Below are positions 52,927 through 62,918 of a stretch of DNA of 64,000 nucleotides, piece after piece. How positions within the stretch are numbered: position 1 is the first letter of the stretch; each line of letters begins with the position of its first letter. Under the pieces are notes generated by a model that saw only the letters and a list, made by a program, of their open reading frames with translations, was not told where the DNA came from and searched no databases. The DNA is from Gracilimonas amylolytica (GTDB lineage: Bacteria; Bacteroidota; Rhodothermia; Balneolales; Balneolaceae), in the NCBI RefSeq assembly GCF_002911695.1, contig NZ_PQBS01000010.1, positions 186,001 through 250,000 on the forward strand, read 5' to 3'. The position numbers and the translations under genes were made by a program.

Positions 52927-55338
52927 CTATTCCCAGAATACCCGCCTGATCTTCTCTCCATCTGTCTTCAAAATTACCGCCTTCTCTAAGCTTGTGAATA
53001 ACAATCTGGAATTGGTGCTCGAAAGTCTCCTGACTGCTTCCCTATGCGGATGCCGATATCGGTTCGGTTCAGAAAGTGAAACTATGGAATAATCAGGGGT
53101 CACCTTACTCAAAAAATCGAGACCGGAACTCGTTCTGCTTCCGTGATGCCCTACTTTCAGTACATCAGTGTCCAGCAGATCATCATATTTTGCTAAAACC
53201 CGTTCTTCCTGATGCATACCCGCATCTCCTGTAAACAAAAACTCAGATTCCCCATAGATCACATTCAGCATCACGGAATGTTCATTCGGATCCGAATTAT
53301 ACACGGTCTCTTCCGGGCCTAAAACCAATATCAAAAGCGCAGGGTCTATCCCCAAAGTATCCCCTTCTTTTAACGCTTTTACAGGGATCTCTTTTTCCAT
53401 GGCCAACTCCAGATAGCTATGATATAATTCAGAATCATACTTGAAACCGGAGTTGTATATCGTTTCGATCTCTATCTCATTTATAAGATCAATGATGCCT
53501 CCTATATGATCTGAATGAGGATGACTCAAGACCACCGCATCTAATTTTGACACACCACTTGCCCGCAAATGAGGAAGGATCACACCCCGGCCGGAATTAA
53601 AACCGGGTGACCATACTCCCGCATCGATCAGGATATGCTTTCCGGTAGGGGTTTGTAACAATGCAGCATCACCCTGACCAACATCAAAATATGTGACCGT
53701 CAATTCAGCCGGCTTTAATTGTTTAGCCAGACCCCAGATCATCAGCATACACCCGGCTACCATCAACCCATTAAGCATCTTCCACCTTAACCTTGCAATG
53801 TGCCATGACGCAATTGTCAGGATCAGGATCAGCCAGAACACAAAGAAAAAGGAACTCTCAAGCGTGGCGGTGGTCCAGGCCCAATCCCATGATGCGGCCG
53901 ACATCACAAAACTCCTCATCCCTTCAAGAAAATAATATGATGGAGCATTGACCCAATAACCAACTGCAGGCACTATAGCTGACATTCCAAGGGCCAGTAA
54001 CGAAAGCGGCACGATGAGTCCCAAAAGGGGCACAAAAAGGGCATTTGCCAGTGGACTGACCAGCGATATCTCCCCAAAATAATACACTTGTAAAGGGTAT
54101 AACCCGAACTGAACCACCAGCGAAACGATCACCACCATGAGTGGCTTTCCATACCAACGGATCCTCACCCAATATGGCAGCATATTCTGCACAACCGGCA
54201 GAATCAGCAATATGATGAGTACGGCAGAAAATGAAAGCTGAAATCCGATCTGAAAAAGCTGCTCCGGGTCAATGATCAATAAAGTGATGGCGGCAGCAGC
54301 AGTTAGGTTTATAGAATCGTTGATCTTGTGATATAACTTACCATAGGTCAGAAAAAAGGCCATGACCGATGCACGGCTCACAGAAAGTGAGAATCCGGTG
54401 ATTCCGGCATAACAGATCAGTATCGCAACCAGTAAAAATAACCCATACGCTTTCCCAAACCTCCGGGTCCAGAAGTAGGGAATGATCACCCAGAAGGGTG
54501 CAATGATGAACCCCACATGCAAACCTGATACCGCCATGATATGCGACAAACCCGCTCTTGCAAAGGCTGACTTTGATTGGGTATCCAGGTCTTGCTTAAA
54601 GCCTATGAGCAGTGCCTTGGCAATGGGAGCTGTTTGTTCCGAGAAATTACGATCAACCAGCTCCAGGGCCTGTTCTCTCCACCATATCCACTCTGCCATT
54701 GTAGTATTTCGGGAAACATGTATCAAGCTGTCTGCCTTCAATTGCAGCACAATTCCCTGAGATTCTAAAAAGGCTTTATAGTTAAAATCCAGGGGATTTC
54801 TTTTTTCTGTGATCGGGATGTTGGTGGCTCTGAATTGGACCCTATCTCCCAATGTAACTTCCTCTCTACGACCGATCTCATCCGCCAGTATTCTTGCTTT
54901 GTAAGCCTGCAAGATCCTGACTCCATCATAGTAGGTGGTATCTACCTCCACATCCCATCTCTCTTTTCCGGCTGTTGTGTATGAAATGGAAACAACCTGT
55001 CCGGTGGCTACTACTTCTTCCCAATCCAGATTCTTTAAGAGGGAAATGGCTGTACTGCTTTCACTTTTGTGAAGCACACCCATCCTGAAGACGCCAAAAC
55101 TCATGATGAGAAACAGAAAAAGTCCGGTTGAGACCCTCGACCAAATAGTGAGAGTAAACCTTTTTCCTATCCACTCTGAAACAAGATATAACAGTATTAT
55201 TCCTGCCAACACATACAGAGTGAGCGTGAACCCCGGTTCATAAAAATAAAAAAGCAGAATACCTGCAATTAAGAACAATGCTATTCTCACTGCAGGATAT
55301 CTGCTAAATGGAAATCGATATGTCCCCCGTCGCTCCAT
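52927..55338 (-). CDS. comEC: ComEC/Rec2-type DNA uptake channel
   Basis: 803 residues. Early membrane helices and an OB-like domain (EVVATGQVVSISYT) lead to the competence domain (HIMAVSGLHVGFIIAPFWV, GITGFSLSVSRASVMAFFL). The C-terminal metallo-beta-lactamase part has TYFDVGQGDAALLQTP, LSHPHSDHIGG and KVGHHGSRTSSG. It carries single-stranded DNA across the inner membrane during natural transformation. All three parts are present, so uptake may be possible, but no other com gene is here. Confidence 0.93.
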   Translation of the reverse strand: MERRGTYRFPFSRYPAVRIALFLIAGILLFYFYEPGFTLTLYVLAGIILLYLVSEWIGKRFTLTIWSRVSTGLFLFLIMSFGVFRMGVLHKSESSTAISLLKNLDWEEVVATGQVVSISYTTAGKERWDVEVDTTYYDGVRILQAYKARILADEIGRREEVTLGDRVQFRATNIPITEKRNPLDFNYKAFLESQGIVLQLKADSLIHVSRNTTMAEWIWWREQALELVDRNFSEQTAPIAKALLIGFKQDLDTQSKSAFARAGLSHIMAVSGLHVGFIIAPFWVIIPYFWTRRFGKAYGLFLLVAILICYAGITGFSLSVSRASVMAFFLTYGKLYHKINDSINLTAAAAITLLIIDPEQLFQIGFQLSFSAVLIILLILPVVQNMLPYWVRIRWYGKPLMVVIVSLVVQFGLYPLQVYYFGEISLVSPLANALFVPLLGLIVPLSLLALGMSAIVPAVGYWVNAPSYYFLEGMRSFVMSAASWDWAWTTATLESSFFFVFWLILILTIASWHIARLRWKMLNGLMVAGCMLMIWGLAKQLKPAELTVTYFDVGQGDAALLQTPTGKHILIDAGVWSPGFNSGRGVILPHLRASGVSKLDAVVLSHPHSDHIGGIIDLINEIEIETIYNSGFKYDSELYHSYLELAMEKEIPVKALKEGDTLGIDPALLILVLGPEETVYNSDPNEHSVMLNVIYGESEFLFTGDAGMHQEERVLAKYDDLLDTDVLKVGHHGSRTSSGLDFLSKVTPDYSIVSLSEPNRYRHPHREAVRRLSSTNSRLLFTSLEKAVILKTDGEKIRRVFWE

Positions 55339-55393
55339 AACAGTTAGAGCGACTTAAGGGCAATTCCTTACAAAAAAATTTTACCGTTTTTTA

Positions 55394-56548
55394 TTACTCC
55401 GTTGCCTCAGTAACAGTAGGTACTAAACGATACACTCCGTCGCCTTCAGCTGTCAGGTAGATGTAGCCATCGGGACCTTGAACGACGTCGCGAATTCTGC
55501 CTACGCCTTCAACCAGTTTGGTTTCACCTAAAATATCGTTGCCTTCTACATCAAGGTGAGCGATATAAGAGAATTTAAGGGAGGCTACCAGCAGGTCACC
55601 TTCCCAGCCCGGATATTTATCACTGTTCACAAATGCCATACCGGCCGGGGCTATGGATGGATCCCAATATAAAATGGGCTGCTCCATACCTGCACGAGCC
55701 GTGTCTTCAGCGAATTCGGTTCCGTTATAGTTGATACCATAACTGATCACCGGCCATCCGTAATTATTACCGGCTTCAACAATATTGACTTCATCACCAC
55801 CTCTTGGTCCGTGCTCATTAGCCCAGATCTGCCCGGTATTTGGATTCATATCCATTCCCTGTGGGTTTCTGTGCCCGTATGAATACACGGCATCAATGCC
55901 TTCTTCCCCTACAAATGGATTATCAGAAGGAACCGAACCGTCGTCATTCAGTCGATACACCTTACCGCCATCCATGGTGATATCCTGAGGCAGTACGTCT
56001 CTGTTTCCTCGATCTCCAATGGAGAAGAACATGTATCCGTCGTTATCAAAAACAATTCGGCTTCCGTAATGCTGTCCACGTGTTGAATTTGGTTCGGCCT
56101 TATACAACACCTCAGAGTCAACCAATGCATCATTCTCCAGTTTGGCTCTCATGATAGCAGTATTACTGCCTTCCCCTCCACCGGCACTTGAGGCATAGGA
56201 GAAATAGATCCAGCCGTTGCTTTCATAATCGGGATGCAGGGTAATATCCAGGAAACCACCTTGTCCGTTTACCTGAAGATCTGATGGAATACCGTCCGTG
56301 ATCTCAGCCACCACTTCACCGCCATTGACGCGATATAGCTTTCCGCTTTTCTCGGTCACCAGCATGTCACCTTCAGGTAAAAATGCGATGCCCCAGCCAA
56401 TACCGTCAAGTGATACCACTTTTTCGGCTTCTACACTCACGTCCACGGGGGTGCTATCCGCTTCACCTGACTGACCATTACAACCCACACCTGCCAGCAG
56501 CAATGAGAGTACCATTAATGTTGACGTATTGAATTTTTTGAAATTCAT
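55394..56548 (-). CDS. PQQ-dependent aldose sugar dehydrogenase-like lipoprotein
   Basis: 384 residues from the Met at 56548 (MNFKKFNTSTLMVL, then LLLAGVGC lipobox); the upstream start at 56599 would overlap the thioredoxin-like gene. A six-bladed propeller of the glucose/sorbosone dehydrogenase type: GFLDITLHPDYESNGWIYFSYA, YGHRNPQGMDMNPNTGQIWANEHGPRGGDEVN and GRIRDVVQGPDGYIYLT. It oxidises aldose sugars in the periplasm with PQQ if the cofactor is available. Confidence 0.88.
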   Translation of the reverse strand: MNFKKFNTSTLMVLSLLLAGVGCNGQSGEADSTPVDVSVEAEKVVSLDGIGWGIAFLPEGDMLVTEKSGKLYRVNGGEVVAEITDGIPSDLQVNGQGGFLDITLHPDYESNGWIYFSYASSAGGGEGSNTAIMRAKLENDALVDSEVLYKAEPNSTRGQHYGSRIVFDNDGYMFFSIGDRGNRDVLPQDITMDGGKVYRLNDDGSVPSDNPFVGEEGIDAVYSYGHRNPQGMDMNPNTGQIWANEHGPRGGDEVNIVEAGNNYGWPVISYGINYNGTEFAEDTARAGMEQPILYWDPSIAPAGMAFVNSDKYPGWEGDLLVASLKFSYIAHLDVEGNDILGETKLVEGVGRIRDVVQGPDGYIYLTAEGDGVYRLVPTVTEATE

Positions 56549-56570
56549 GATTGACCTCAGTTTGTTGATA

Positions 56571-57029
56571 TTATTGATATAGAAATTGTCGGAACTCATC
56601 CACGCCCATATAACCGGTTTTTTTCTTCACAACGTTTCCTTCTGCATCAAGGATCAGTGATGTCGGAAATACGTAGGCGCCTTTACTTTGTGCAAAATCT
56701 TTTGAAGGAACCTGTTCGTTATTAAAGGTGATCATTTCGGTGGAGTTCCCATCCAGCCTGACGGGAATGTAACTGGCATCCAAAACCTGACGAACCGTGG
56801 AATCAGGAAATACCTCACGGTCCATGGCCCGGCAATACCGACACCCGATCTCAAATACATCCACAAAAATGAGCTTATCTGATTCTTTTGCCATTTCCTG
56901 AGCCTCATGGATAGGGATCCAGTCCGGAGAGTTGTCATTGACCGGGGCCTGAACGTTACTCAGCGATATATACGCAAATATCCCAAGGAACAAGCTGACA
57001 GCAATGATGATGATCGTTTTCTTCTGCAT
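56571..57029 (-). CDS. Thioredoxin-fold protein
   Basis: 152 residues. N-terminal helix (TIIIIAVSLFLGIFAYISL) as signal or anchor. The active site is C-R-Y-C (FEIGCRYCRAMDREVF), then VPSKDFAQSKGAYVFPTSLI contains the cis-Pro region (FPTS). It is likely a periplasmic thiol reductase or oxidase. 22 bases separate it from the dehydrogenase gene, so the two may be one operon. Confidence 0.85.
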   Translation of the reverse strand: MQKKTIIIIAVSLFLGIFAYISLSNVQAPVNDNSPDWIPIHEAQEMAKESDKLIFVDVFEIGCRYCRAMDREVFPDSTVRQVLDASYIPVRLDGNSTEMITFNNEQVPSKDFAQSKGAYVFPTSLILDAEGNVVKKKTGYMGVDEFRQFLYQ

Positions 57030-57169
57030 GGAAATAAATTTTCTTGATGAGTACTATGATACAAAATAATGACTTCAGATTGGCACTAAACGCATTTATT
57101 TACAGTTTTAACAAAAACGCTGAAATCATATTTCTTTACCTTCACTCAAAAATAATAAAATTACCCTTT

Positions 57170-57370
57170 ATGAAAGAAATAGACTCCTACAAATTGGGCA
57201 AAGTTCAGGTCACCATTTCAGAAACAGACCGACCCAATAAATTAAAAGTGGAGTGTTTTGACGGAGAATACCGATCTGAGTTTACAGTTAGTGAGTATGA
57301 ATTCACAAATTATCGGCGACTCATGAATCAACGTATTACCCAGGCTTATAAAAATGCAGGGGAAGATTAA
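57170..57370 (+). CDS. Small hypothetical protein
   Basis: 66 residues from the ATG at 57170; a longer frame from 57044 begins with low-complexity hydrophobic sequence. The protein reads MKEIDSYKLGKVQVTISETD and on to YEFTNYRRLMNQRITQAYKN. No family recognised. After it (57371-57590) lies a weak hairpin GACTC-TTTTTT-GAGTC and probably the promoter of the HTH gene. Confidence 0.45.
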   Translation: MKEIDSYKLGKVQVTISETDRPNKLKVECFDGEYRSEFTVSEYEFTNYRRLMNQRITQAYKNAGED

Positions 57371-57590
57371 AAAGAAAGGCAGGTCAGACCGAATCTCGAA
57401 GGCATAAAAAAAGCCGACTCTTTTTTGAGTCCGCCGCTTCGTTTTTTGAATAACTGCTACCAATATACGGCGGGATTACCCCCTCGACCAAATCAAATTT
57501 CTTTTGTATAACTAATAGAAAGTAATCAAATATTATTCTTAGTTTAACCGCCTACTTTAACTAATTCAAAGCAGTCAATATTTAGACACT

Positions 57591-58010
57591 ATGCCTAAGA
57601 AGATCGGTGAACTAACCCTTTATTCCGTTGATGATCTGCACGAGATACTTGGAATTTCCAAAATGACGCTTCGGACCTACCTCCGGGAAGGGCGGCTTCG
57701 TGGACGAAAACTGGGGGTGAGCTGGTACGTGACCGAAGAAGCCATCCGCGAGTATTTTGATGAACCTCAGGCTGAGTCCGGTTCAACCCAGAATACGAAA
57801 CCTTCAGGTGGCCGACGTTACATTGTGCAGGGCATCAACGACCTGGTGAGTGAAACCGAAGAATGTGATACCATTGAGCAAGTGATCTCTACTCTGAAAG
57901 AGCAGGCTATTATTAGCTTGTTTCAGGTGCAAGTGGTGGATCGCGATACCAACGAAATAACCGAAATTATCAAAGCACGAGATTTTTTAGACCAATATGC
58001 TAAAGCTTAA
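57591..58010 (+). CDS. HTH (excisionase-type) DNA-binding protein
   Basis: 139 residues. The MerR/HTH_17-like start is LYSVDDLHEILGISKMTLRTYLREGRLRGRKLGVSWYVTEEAI (read in parts, residues 9-50). The C-terminal ~65 residues (RRYIVQGINDLVSETEECDT ... VQVVDRDTNEITEIIKARDFL) form a mixed fold I do not recognise. It overlaps the next gene by 14 bases. Its target is unknown; it is far from the mobile element. Confidence 0.75.
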   Translation: MPKKIGELTLYSVDDLHEILGISKMTLRTYLREGRLRGRKLGVSWYVTEEAIREYFDEPQAESGSTQNTKPSGGRRYIVQGINDLVSETEECDTIEQVISTLKEQAIISLFQVQVVDRDTNEITEIIKARDFLDQYAKA

Positions 58011-58281
58011 AGATACCGGACTGGAAGAATTTTCTTTCGGCGACAACCCCGACGACCTGTTCTATATCCTGGTAAACAAAAAGATCAGTCCCGACGGGAT
58101 CGATGTTGAAAGACTCAGTAAGGCAGACCCGCGTAAATTTGATGCCGTTCTGGGTGAAATGGGCTGCATCCTGATGCTGAATGGACTGGAAGTGACTGAA
58201 CTGTGTATGCGTGGAGAGCTGGACAATGAAAACCTTCACGAAAGCATGTTCGACCTGGCTAAAGATGAGGGCATCATCTAA
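57997..58281 (+). CDS. Small hypothetical protein
   Basis: 94 residues, acidic (GLEEFSFGDNPDDLFYILVNK ... VLGEMGCILMLNGLEVTELC, read in parts). No signal peptide. It overlaps the HTH gene and probably works with it. Family unknown. Confidence 0.6.
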   Translation: MLKLKDTGLEEFSFGDNPDDLFYILVNKKISPDGIDVERLSKADPRKFDAVLGEMGCILMLNGLEVTELCMRGELDNENLHESMFDLAKDEGII

Positions 58282-58343
58282 TTCATATTCTGTACACTTT
58301 TCTGCCCTACCTTTTTCCGTTGATCATAAAATAACCTGATACT

Positions 58344-59036
58344 ATGCGTGCATTGGTGGTTGAAGACGAGGTTTTGCTAAATGAGGAGCTTGAGGAACTG
58401 CTCCTTGAAGAGCACTTTACCGTCGATACCGCCCTGGATTTTGATCAGGCCAAGGATCTTTTACTCGGTGAACAATACGACCTGGTTTTGCTGGATCTAA
58501 GTCTGCCGGGTGGCGATGGTCTCGATCTTTTGAAACTGATCAAGAAGCAGCGCAAAACTTCTGATGACACGGCCGTCATTATTTTAACTGCCCGTGGTGA
58601 ACTTGAAGACCGGGTTCAGGGACTTGAACTTGGCAGTGATGACTACCTTTCCAAACCGTTTGCCATGCCGGAGCTTCGTGCACGTATTCACGCCGTTTTG
58701 CGCCGGAAGTTCAAGATCGATGATAACGAGATCAGTATTGAAGGTGTATCGATTCACCTTGATCAGACCGAGGTAAGCTACAAAAATGGATTCCTTGACC
58801 TGACAGATACGGAGTACAAAATGCTTCGGTATCTCTTTCTCAATAAAAATAAGACTGTCACAAGAATTGCACTGTCTGAACATATATGGGGTAACAAGAT
58901 CGACGACCGTTTTTCACTGGATTTCATTAATTCCCACATGAAAAATATCCGTAGAAAATTGTCGGATGCAGGGGCCCCTGACCTCATCGATACGGTTTAT
59001 GGAGTCGGATATAAAGTAAAGGCGCATGAAGCTTAA
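58344..59036 (+). CDS. OmpR-family response regulator
   Basis: 230 residues. The receiver has E7/D8, D51 (VLLDLSLPG), T (ILTAR) and K (YLSKPFAMPEL). The C-terminal winged helix is FLDLTDTEYKMLRYLFLNKN to DTVYGVGYKV. Phosphorylated by the kinase encoded by the next gene (11-base overlap). Upstream of an RND metal-efflux operon, so it likely controls that. Confidence 0.93.
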   Translation: MRALVVEDEVLLNEELEELLLEEHFTVDTALDFDQAKDLLLGEQYDLVLLDLSLPGGDGLDLLKLIKKQRKTSDDTAVIILTARGELEDRVQGLELGSDDYLSKPFAMPELRARIHAVLRRKFKIDDNEISIEGVSIHLDQTEVSYKNGFLDLTDTEYKMLRYLFLNKNKTVTRIALSEHIWGNKIDDRFSLDFINSHMKNIRRKLSDAGAPDLIDTVYGVGYKVKAHEA

Positions 59037-60345
59037 CAACAAAATACTGATCAGTAATTCACTGCTTTCCCTGTTCATGTTGGTGGTAACCGGACTGGGC
59101 ACCTATTATGTTGTGAACACCACCATCTATGATGAACTCGATTTCCATTTGCTTCAGCACAAAGCTGACATACAACAGCAGCTCATGGAAGACCCTAACA
59201 GCCTGGACGAGGTAAAGAGACTTGGTGGACTAGGCTCCTACGAATGGGTTGAGATCAGTGACTTCGATCAAAGTATCACCCTTCATTCCAATAATTTTTC
59301 GACTATAGATACGGTACGGTATGCGGAAGTGTCTGAACTTCCTGAATCGTACCGCAAGCTAACCACCACTTTATCAGTTGGAGGCTCTCATTTTCTGCTC
59401 GAAATTTTTGAGGAGGTGGCCGCCTGGGAGAAGATCAGTATGACGGTAATGCTAAGTGTTCTGGCTGCTTTATTTATGTGGGTGATCTTGCTGTATGTGG
59501 TCAACCAATACGCCTTTGGCCGGATCCTTTCTCCCTTTTACGACACTGTTGACCGGCTGGAGCATATTTCATCACCCAATGAGTTAGGTGAACCGTTTCC
59601 TGAGCCTAATACCTACGAGATCAGGGTATTGAATAATGCTTTGAACACCATGCTCACTCAGATCAAATCTTCTTTTGATGATCAGCGGAAATTCATACAA
59701 AATGCCTCTCATGAATTACTGACCCCTCTCTCCATCATTCGTCAGAAAGCGGAGAAATTGATCTCAGATTCTGAAGAACCGGATCCTTCCAGCCTTGAAC
59801 GCCTGCATGAAATACAACAAACAGCCGTCCGGCTCACTCGTCTCAGTAACACACTTCTGCTTATAAGCCGGGTCGAAAACAAACAATATGAAATGAGTGA
59901 TCAGATCGACATCATACAGATCGTTGAACGGGTGCTAAAGGAGCTGGCTGATTTTACGGAGATCAAAGAGATCACCATTGAAACAGAATTCTCTCGGGCG
60001 GTTAACATTAAAGGAAACCGGGAACTCATTCACTCTGCGGTTTATAACATCATCCAGAATGCCATTAAATTTTCACCGGATGGTGGTAAGATCCGGATAT
60101 CGATTGCTGAAAATGCATCAGATCAGATAGTTTTATCCGTTAAGGACGAAGGGCCCGGAATACCCGAGGATCTGATCGACCAGGTGTTCGACCGGTTCAG
60201 AAAAGGGGACAAACTATCAGGGCACGGCAGCTCAAGTCCCGGCCTTGGATTGTCCATCGTCAAAAGTATCTGCGAGCTGCACGGGTGTGAGTATAAAGCA
60301 GTAAATAACCCTGATAAGGGGGTATCTTTCAGCCTTATCTTCTGA
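59026..60345 (+). CDS. Sensor histidine kinase
   Basis: 439 residues. Two membrane helices (LISNSLLSLFMLVVTGLGTYYV and SVLAALFMWVILLYVV) enclose a periplasmic sensor of ~120 residues. The HisKA has H229 (NASHELLTPLSI); the ATPase part has N (VYNIIQNAIKFSP), VKDEGPGIPEDL and SSSPGLGLSIVKSI. It probably senses metal ions in the periplasm, judging from the genes it precedes. Confidence 0.92.
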   Translation: MKLNNKILISNSLLSLFMLVVTGLGTYYVVNTTIYDELDFHLLQHKADIQQQLMEDPNSLDEVKRLGGLGSYEWVEISDFDQSITLHSNNFSTIDTVRYAEVSELPESYRKLTTTLSVGGSHFLLEIFEEVAAWEKISMTVMLSVLAALFMWVILLYVVNQYAFGRILSPFYDTVDRLEHISSPNELGEPFPEPNTYEIRVLNNALNTMLTQIKSSFDDQRKFIQNASHELLTPLSIIRQKAEKLISDSEEPDPSSLERLHEIQQTAVRLTRLSNTLLLISRVENKQYEMSDQIDIIQIVERVLKELADFTEIKEITIETEFSRAVNIKGNRELIHSAVYNIIQNAIKFSPDGGKIRISIAENASDQIVLSVKDEGPGIPEDLIDQVFDRFRKGDKLSGHGSSSPGLGLSIVKSICELHGCEYKAVNNPDKGVSFSLIF

Positions 60346-60410
60346 ATCCATTTTCTCTACAGATTTGATGATTAGCTTGGAGTGAAAATTAATGCTCTAA
60401 GTTGATCGAC

Positions 60411-61655
60411 ATGATTCATTCTGTAATTCTTGCGGCCTTGATGTTGTTTCAGGCTGCCCCTGCTCCCGGTGATACCACAGATCTATCGACCCTAAGTGTT
60501 CAGAAGGCACTTGAGATCGCCTACCGTCAGAACCCCCAGATCAAACAGCTTCAGTACCAGATCAGAGCTCAGGAAAAACAGGAAACACTGAGTTTTGGTT
60601 TAGCAGACCCAGAGATCAGCTATATGAGAGAAGGGATTGACAACGGCGATTTCAGTGAACAGCGGTGGTCGGTTTCACAAAGCCTTGAGTTTCCGTTATC
60701 AAGTATTTATCGAAATAAACAGGAAAAGGCGACCACCGGATCCCTTCAGCTAAAACTTCAGGACCTGCAGAATCAGGTCAAAGCCGAGGTTAAGACCGCC
60801 TACACCCAACTGGCTTATGCTTTGCAATCAGGCAACCTGGCCGGTGAGAGAGTGCAGCTGTTTGAGAACCTGAGTGAAGCTGCTCAGGCCCGGGCTGATA
60901 TGGGAGAATCATCCGAGATCGATGCCATGCAGGCCGACCTACAATTGCAGGAAGCCCGTAATAATCAGGAAACTACGTTCAAAGAGATCATGAATGCCCG
61001 GTATGATCTGTTTCAAACCATCGGCCTCGACCCTGAGGATCAAACCTATGATATCGGCTTCACGGATACCCTGAGTTACAAAATAGTTGATATCGATCAG
61101 GATGAAGTGATGATACAGCTTGAGGATCATCCTAAACTCAAACAAATTCAACGGGAAGTGGATGCCACATCATTTGGCAAAAAATTGGCAAAAAGCACCT
61201 ACTTGCCTGACCTCAATCTGAGTTACTACCGTCAGGACTTTGGGAATGATTACGAGTTTTATGGCTTCGAGGTCGGCGTCAGTATTCCTCTTTGGTTTAT
61301 GGCAAAACAATCACCCGAGGTACAAAAAGCCAACGCCGTTCAAACTGCCACGGAGTGGAAGTACGAAGACTACCGGCTCCTCCTGAAAAAACAGGCCGAA
61401 CAAACCTGGCACAGTTATGAATCTGCCAAAAATAATATCGAACGGTTCAGAGAAAATATTCAGGCCAAATCCTATGACCTGGTTCAAATGACCCAGAAGG
61501 GTTACAGCCTTGGCGAACTAGATCTGCTCACACTCCTTGAAGCCCAGCGCACCTACCTAAGAACACAGGAAACCTACTATCAAACACTGAGGGATTATTA
61601 TTTGACCGTGATTGACCTGGAGCGCTACCTGCAAACTGACATCATTTTTAACTAG
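60411..61655 (+). CDS. TolC-family efflux channel (CzcC-like), second system
   Basis: 414 residues from the ATG at 60411; a TTG nine bases earlier is possible. Signal peptide ILAALMLFQAAPA. TolC-type helices: FGLADPEISYMREGID, LPDLNLSYYRQDFG, VGVSIPLWFMAKQSPEVQKA and YSLGELDLLTLLEAQ. It is distinct from the channel at 16106. First gene of the second RND operon. Confidence 0.88.
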   Translation: MIHSVILAALMLFQAAPAPGDTTDLSTLSVQKALEIAYRQNPQIKQLQYQIRAQEKQETLSFGLADPEISYMREGIDNGDFSEQRWSVSQSLEFPLSSIYRNKQEKATTGSLQLKLQDLQNQVKAEVKTAYTQLAYALQSGNLAGERVQLFENLSEAAQARADMGESSEIDAMQADLQLQEARNNQETTFKEIMNARYDLFQTIGLDPEDQTYDIGFTDTLSYKIVDIDQDEVMIQLEDHPKLKQIQREVDATSFGKKLAKSTYLPDLNLSYYRQDFGNDYEFYGFEVGVSIPLWFMAKQSPEVQKANAVQTATEWKYEDYRLLLKKQAEQTWHSYESAKNNIERFRENIQAKSYDLVQMTQKGYSLGELDLLTLLEAQRTYLRTQETYYQTLRDYYLTVIDLERYLQTDIIFN

Positions 61656-61670
61656 CAAAAGAAAACAGCC

Positions 61671-62900
61671 ATGAAAGCATCACCCTTCAATATTCTAAAA
61701 CGATCTCTCTTAAAAGCTGCTGTCGTGCTATTTGCCTCTGTTTCTTTGGCATTCAGCGGATGCTCGGGGAGCTCAGATTCACCAACCACTGAAGACACTG
61801 GAGCCCCTCCTTCTTTGAGCGCTGAACAAACCGTCCAAAGTGTTAAACTGACGGAGGAACAGGCCAACAATCTTCATATTGAAACCTATACCGTCAGTGC
61901 TGAACCGATCTCATTTTCTATCGAAGCGCCGGGAGAGATATTCCCTGCACCTGAGCGGTTCTCAGTGGTCAGTGCTCCTATCGATGGACGGGTATCGAAT
62001 ATTTATGCTCATGAGGGTGAACGCGTCTCAAAAGGCGATCCTTTGTTGGAGCTGGAAAGTCTCGAATTCGCCAACTTAGTGGCTGCTTACCTGGAAGCGA
62101 CGGCTGAAATCACCTATCAGCAACAGCAGGTGGAGCGACTTGAAGTGTTGACAGAGGATAAGATCAGTCCACTCCGAAACCTGGAACGGGCACAGGCCGA
62201 CCTTCGGCTCGCCCAAACCCGGCAAAGTGCCGCATTGGCTCGCTTAAAAGCGGTTGGGATCACCGAAAGCCAAACCAGACGCTGGGATCCATTTGCCTCA
62301 GACCCTAATGCCAAACTGACCATTTATGCCTCTATTGACGGAGTGTTGAACGAACATCTTATTGAAATGGGCGAGTCAGTTACGGCTTACCAACGGCTGT
62401 TGGATATCATTGATAATACGGAAGTGCTGGTTCGTGGATTTATCGCCCCTGAAGACGCTTATTTCATCAAGCCGGGCACGCCCCTTACCATCACTGAACG
62501 TGGCAGCCGGAATGGTGTTTCTGCTCACTCTCTTGATGCAAGAGTCACAACCGTCAACCCGGCACTGGACCAAAATAACCGGTCCGTGGTATTGAACTCT
62601 ATTGTCACCACAAAAGACAATTGGCCATTAGTAGGACAAAGCGTAAGGCTAACCTATCAGGCTCAACCCGATGAAAATACGATAAGTATTCCTATTGCAG
62701 CCGTTCAGTACGAACAATCGGACGCCACGGTATTTGTTCAGATCTCTGATATGGAATATGAAAAACGAACCATTGATATAGCCCGCATCACCGATGAACA
62801 TGCCATACTGAACAGTGGCCTGGAACCGGGTGAAAAAGTAGCCGTTACTCAGGTTTTCAGCCTGAAAGCTCTTGAACGTTTTGAACAATTTGCAGACTAA
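61671..62900 (+). CDS. RND periplasmic adaptor (CzcB-like), second system
   Basis: 409 residues. A lipoprotein signal (SVSLAFSGCSG) precedes the HlyD-type core (VVSAPIDGRVSNIYAHEGERVSKGDPLLEL and VLVRGFIAPEDAYFIKPG). Without the His-rich extension found in the adaptor at 14116. 18 bases before the pump gene. Confidence 0.9.
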   Translation: MKASPFNILKRSLLKAAVVLFASVSLAFSGCSGSSDSPTTEDTGAPPSLSAEQTVQSVKLTEEQANNLHIETYTVSAEPISFSIEAPGEIFPAPERFSVVSAPIDGRVSNIYAHEGERVSKGDPLLELESLEFANLVAAYLEATAEITYQQQQVERLEVLTEDKISPLRNLERAQADLRLAQTRQSAALARLKAVGITESQTRRWDPFASDPNAKLTIYASIDGVLNEHLIEMGESVTAYQRLLDIIDNTEVLVRGFIAPEDAYFIKPGTPLTITERGSRNGVSAHSLDARVTTVNPALDQNNRSVVLNSIVTTKDNWPLVGQSVRLTYQAQPDENTISIPIAAVQYEQSDATVFVQISDMEYEKRTIDIARITDEHAILNSGLEPGEKVAVTQVFSLKALERFEQFAD

Positions 62901-62918
62901 CCTCACATCAGCGAAACC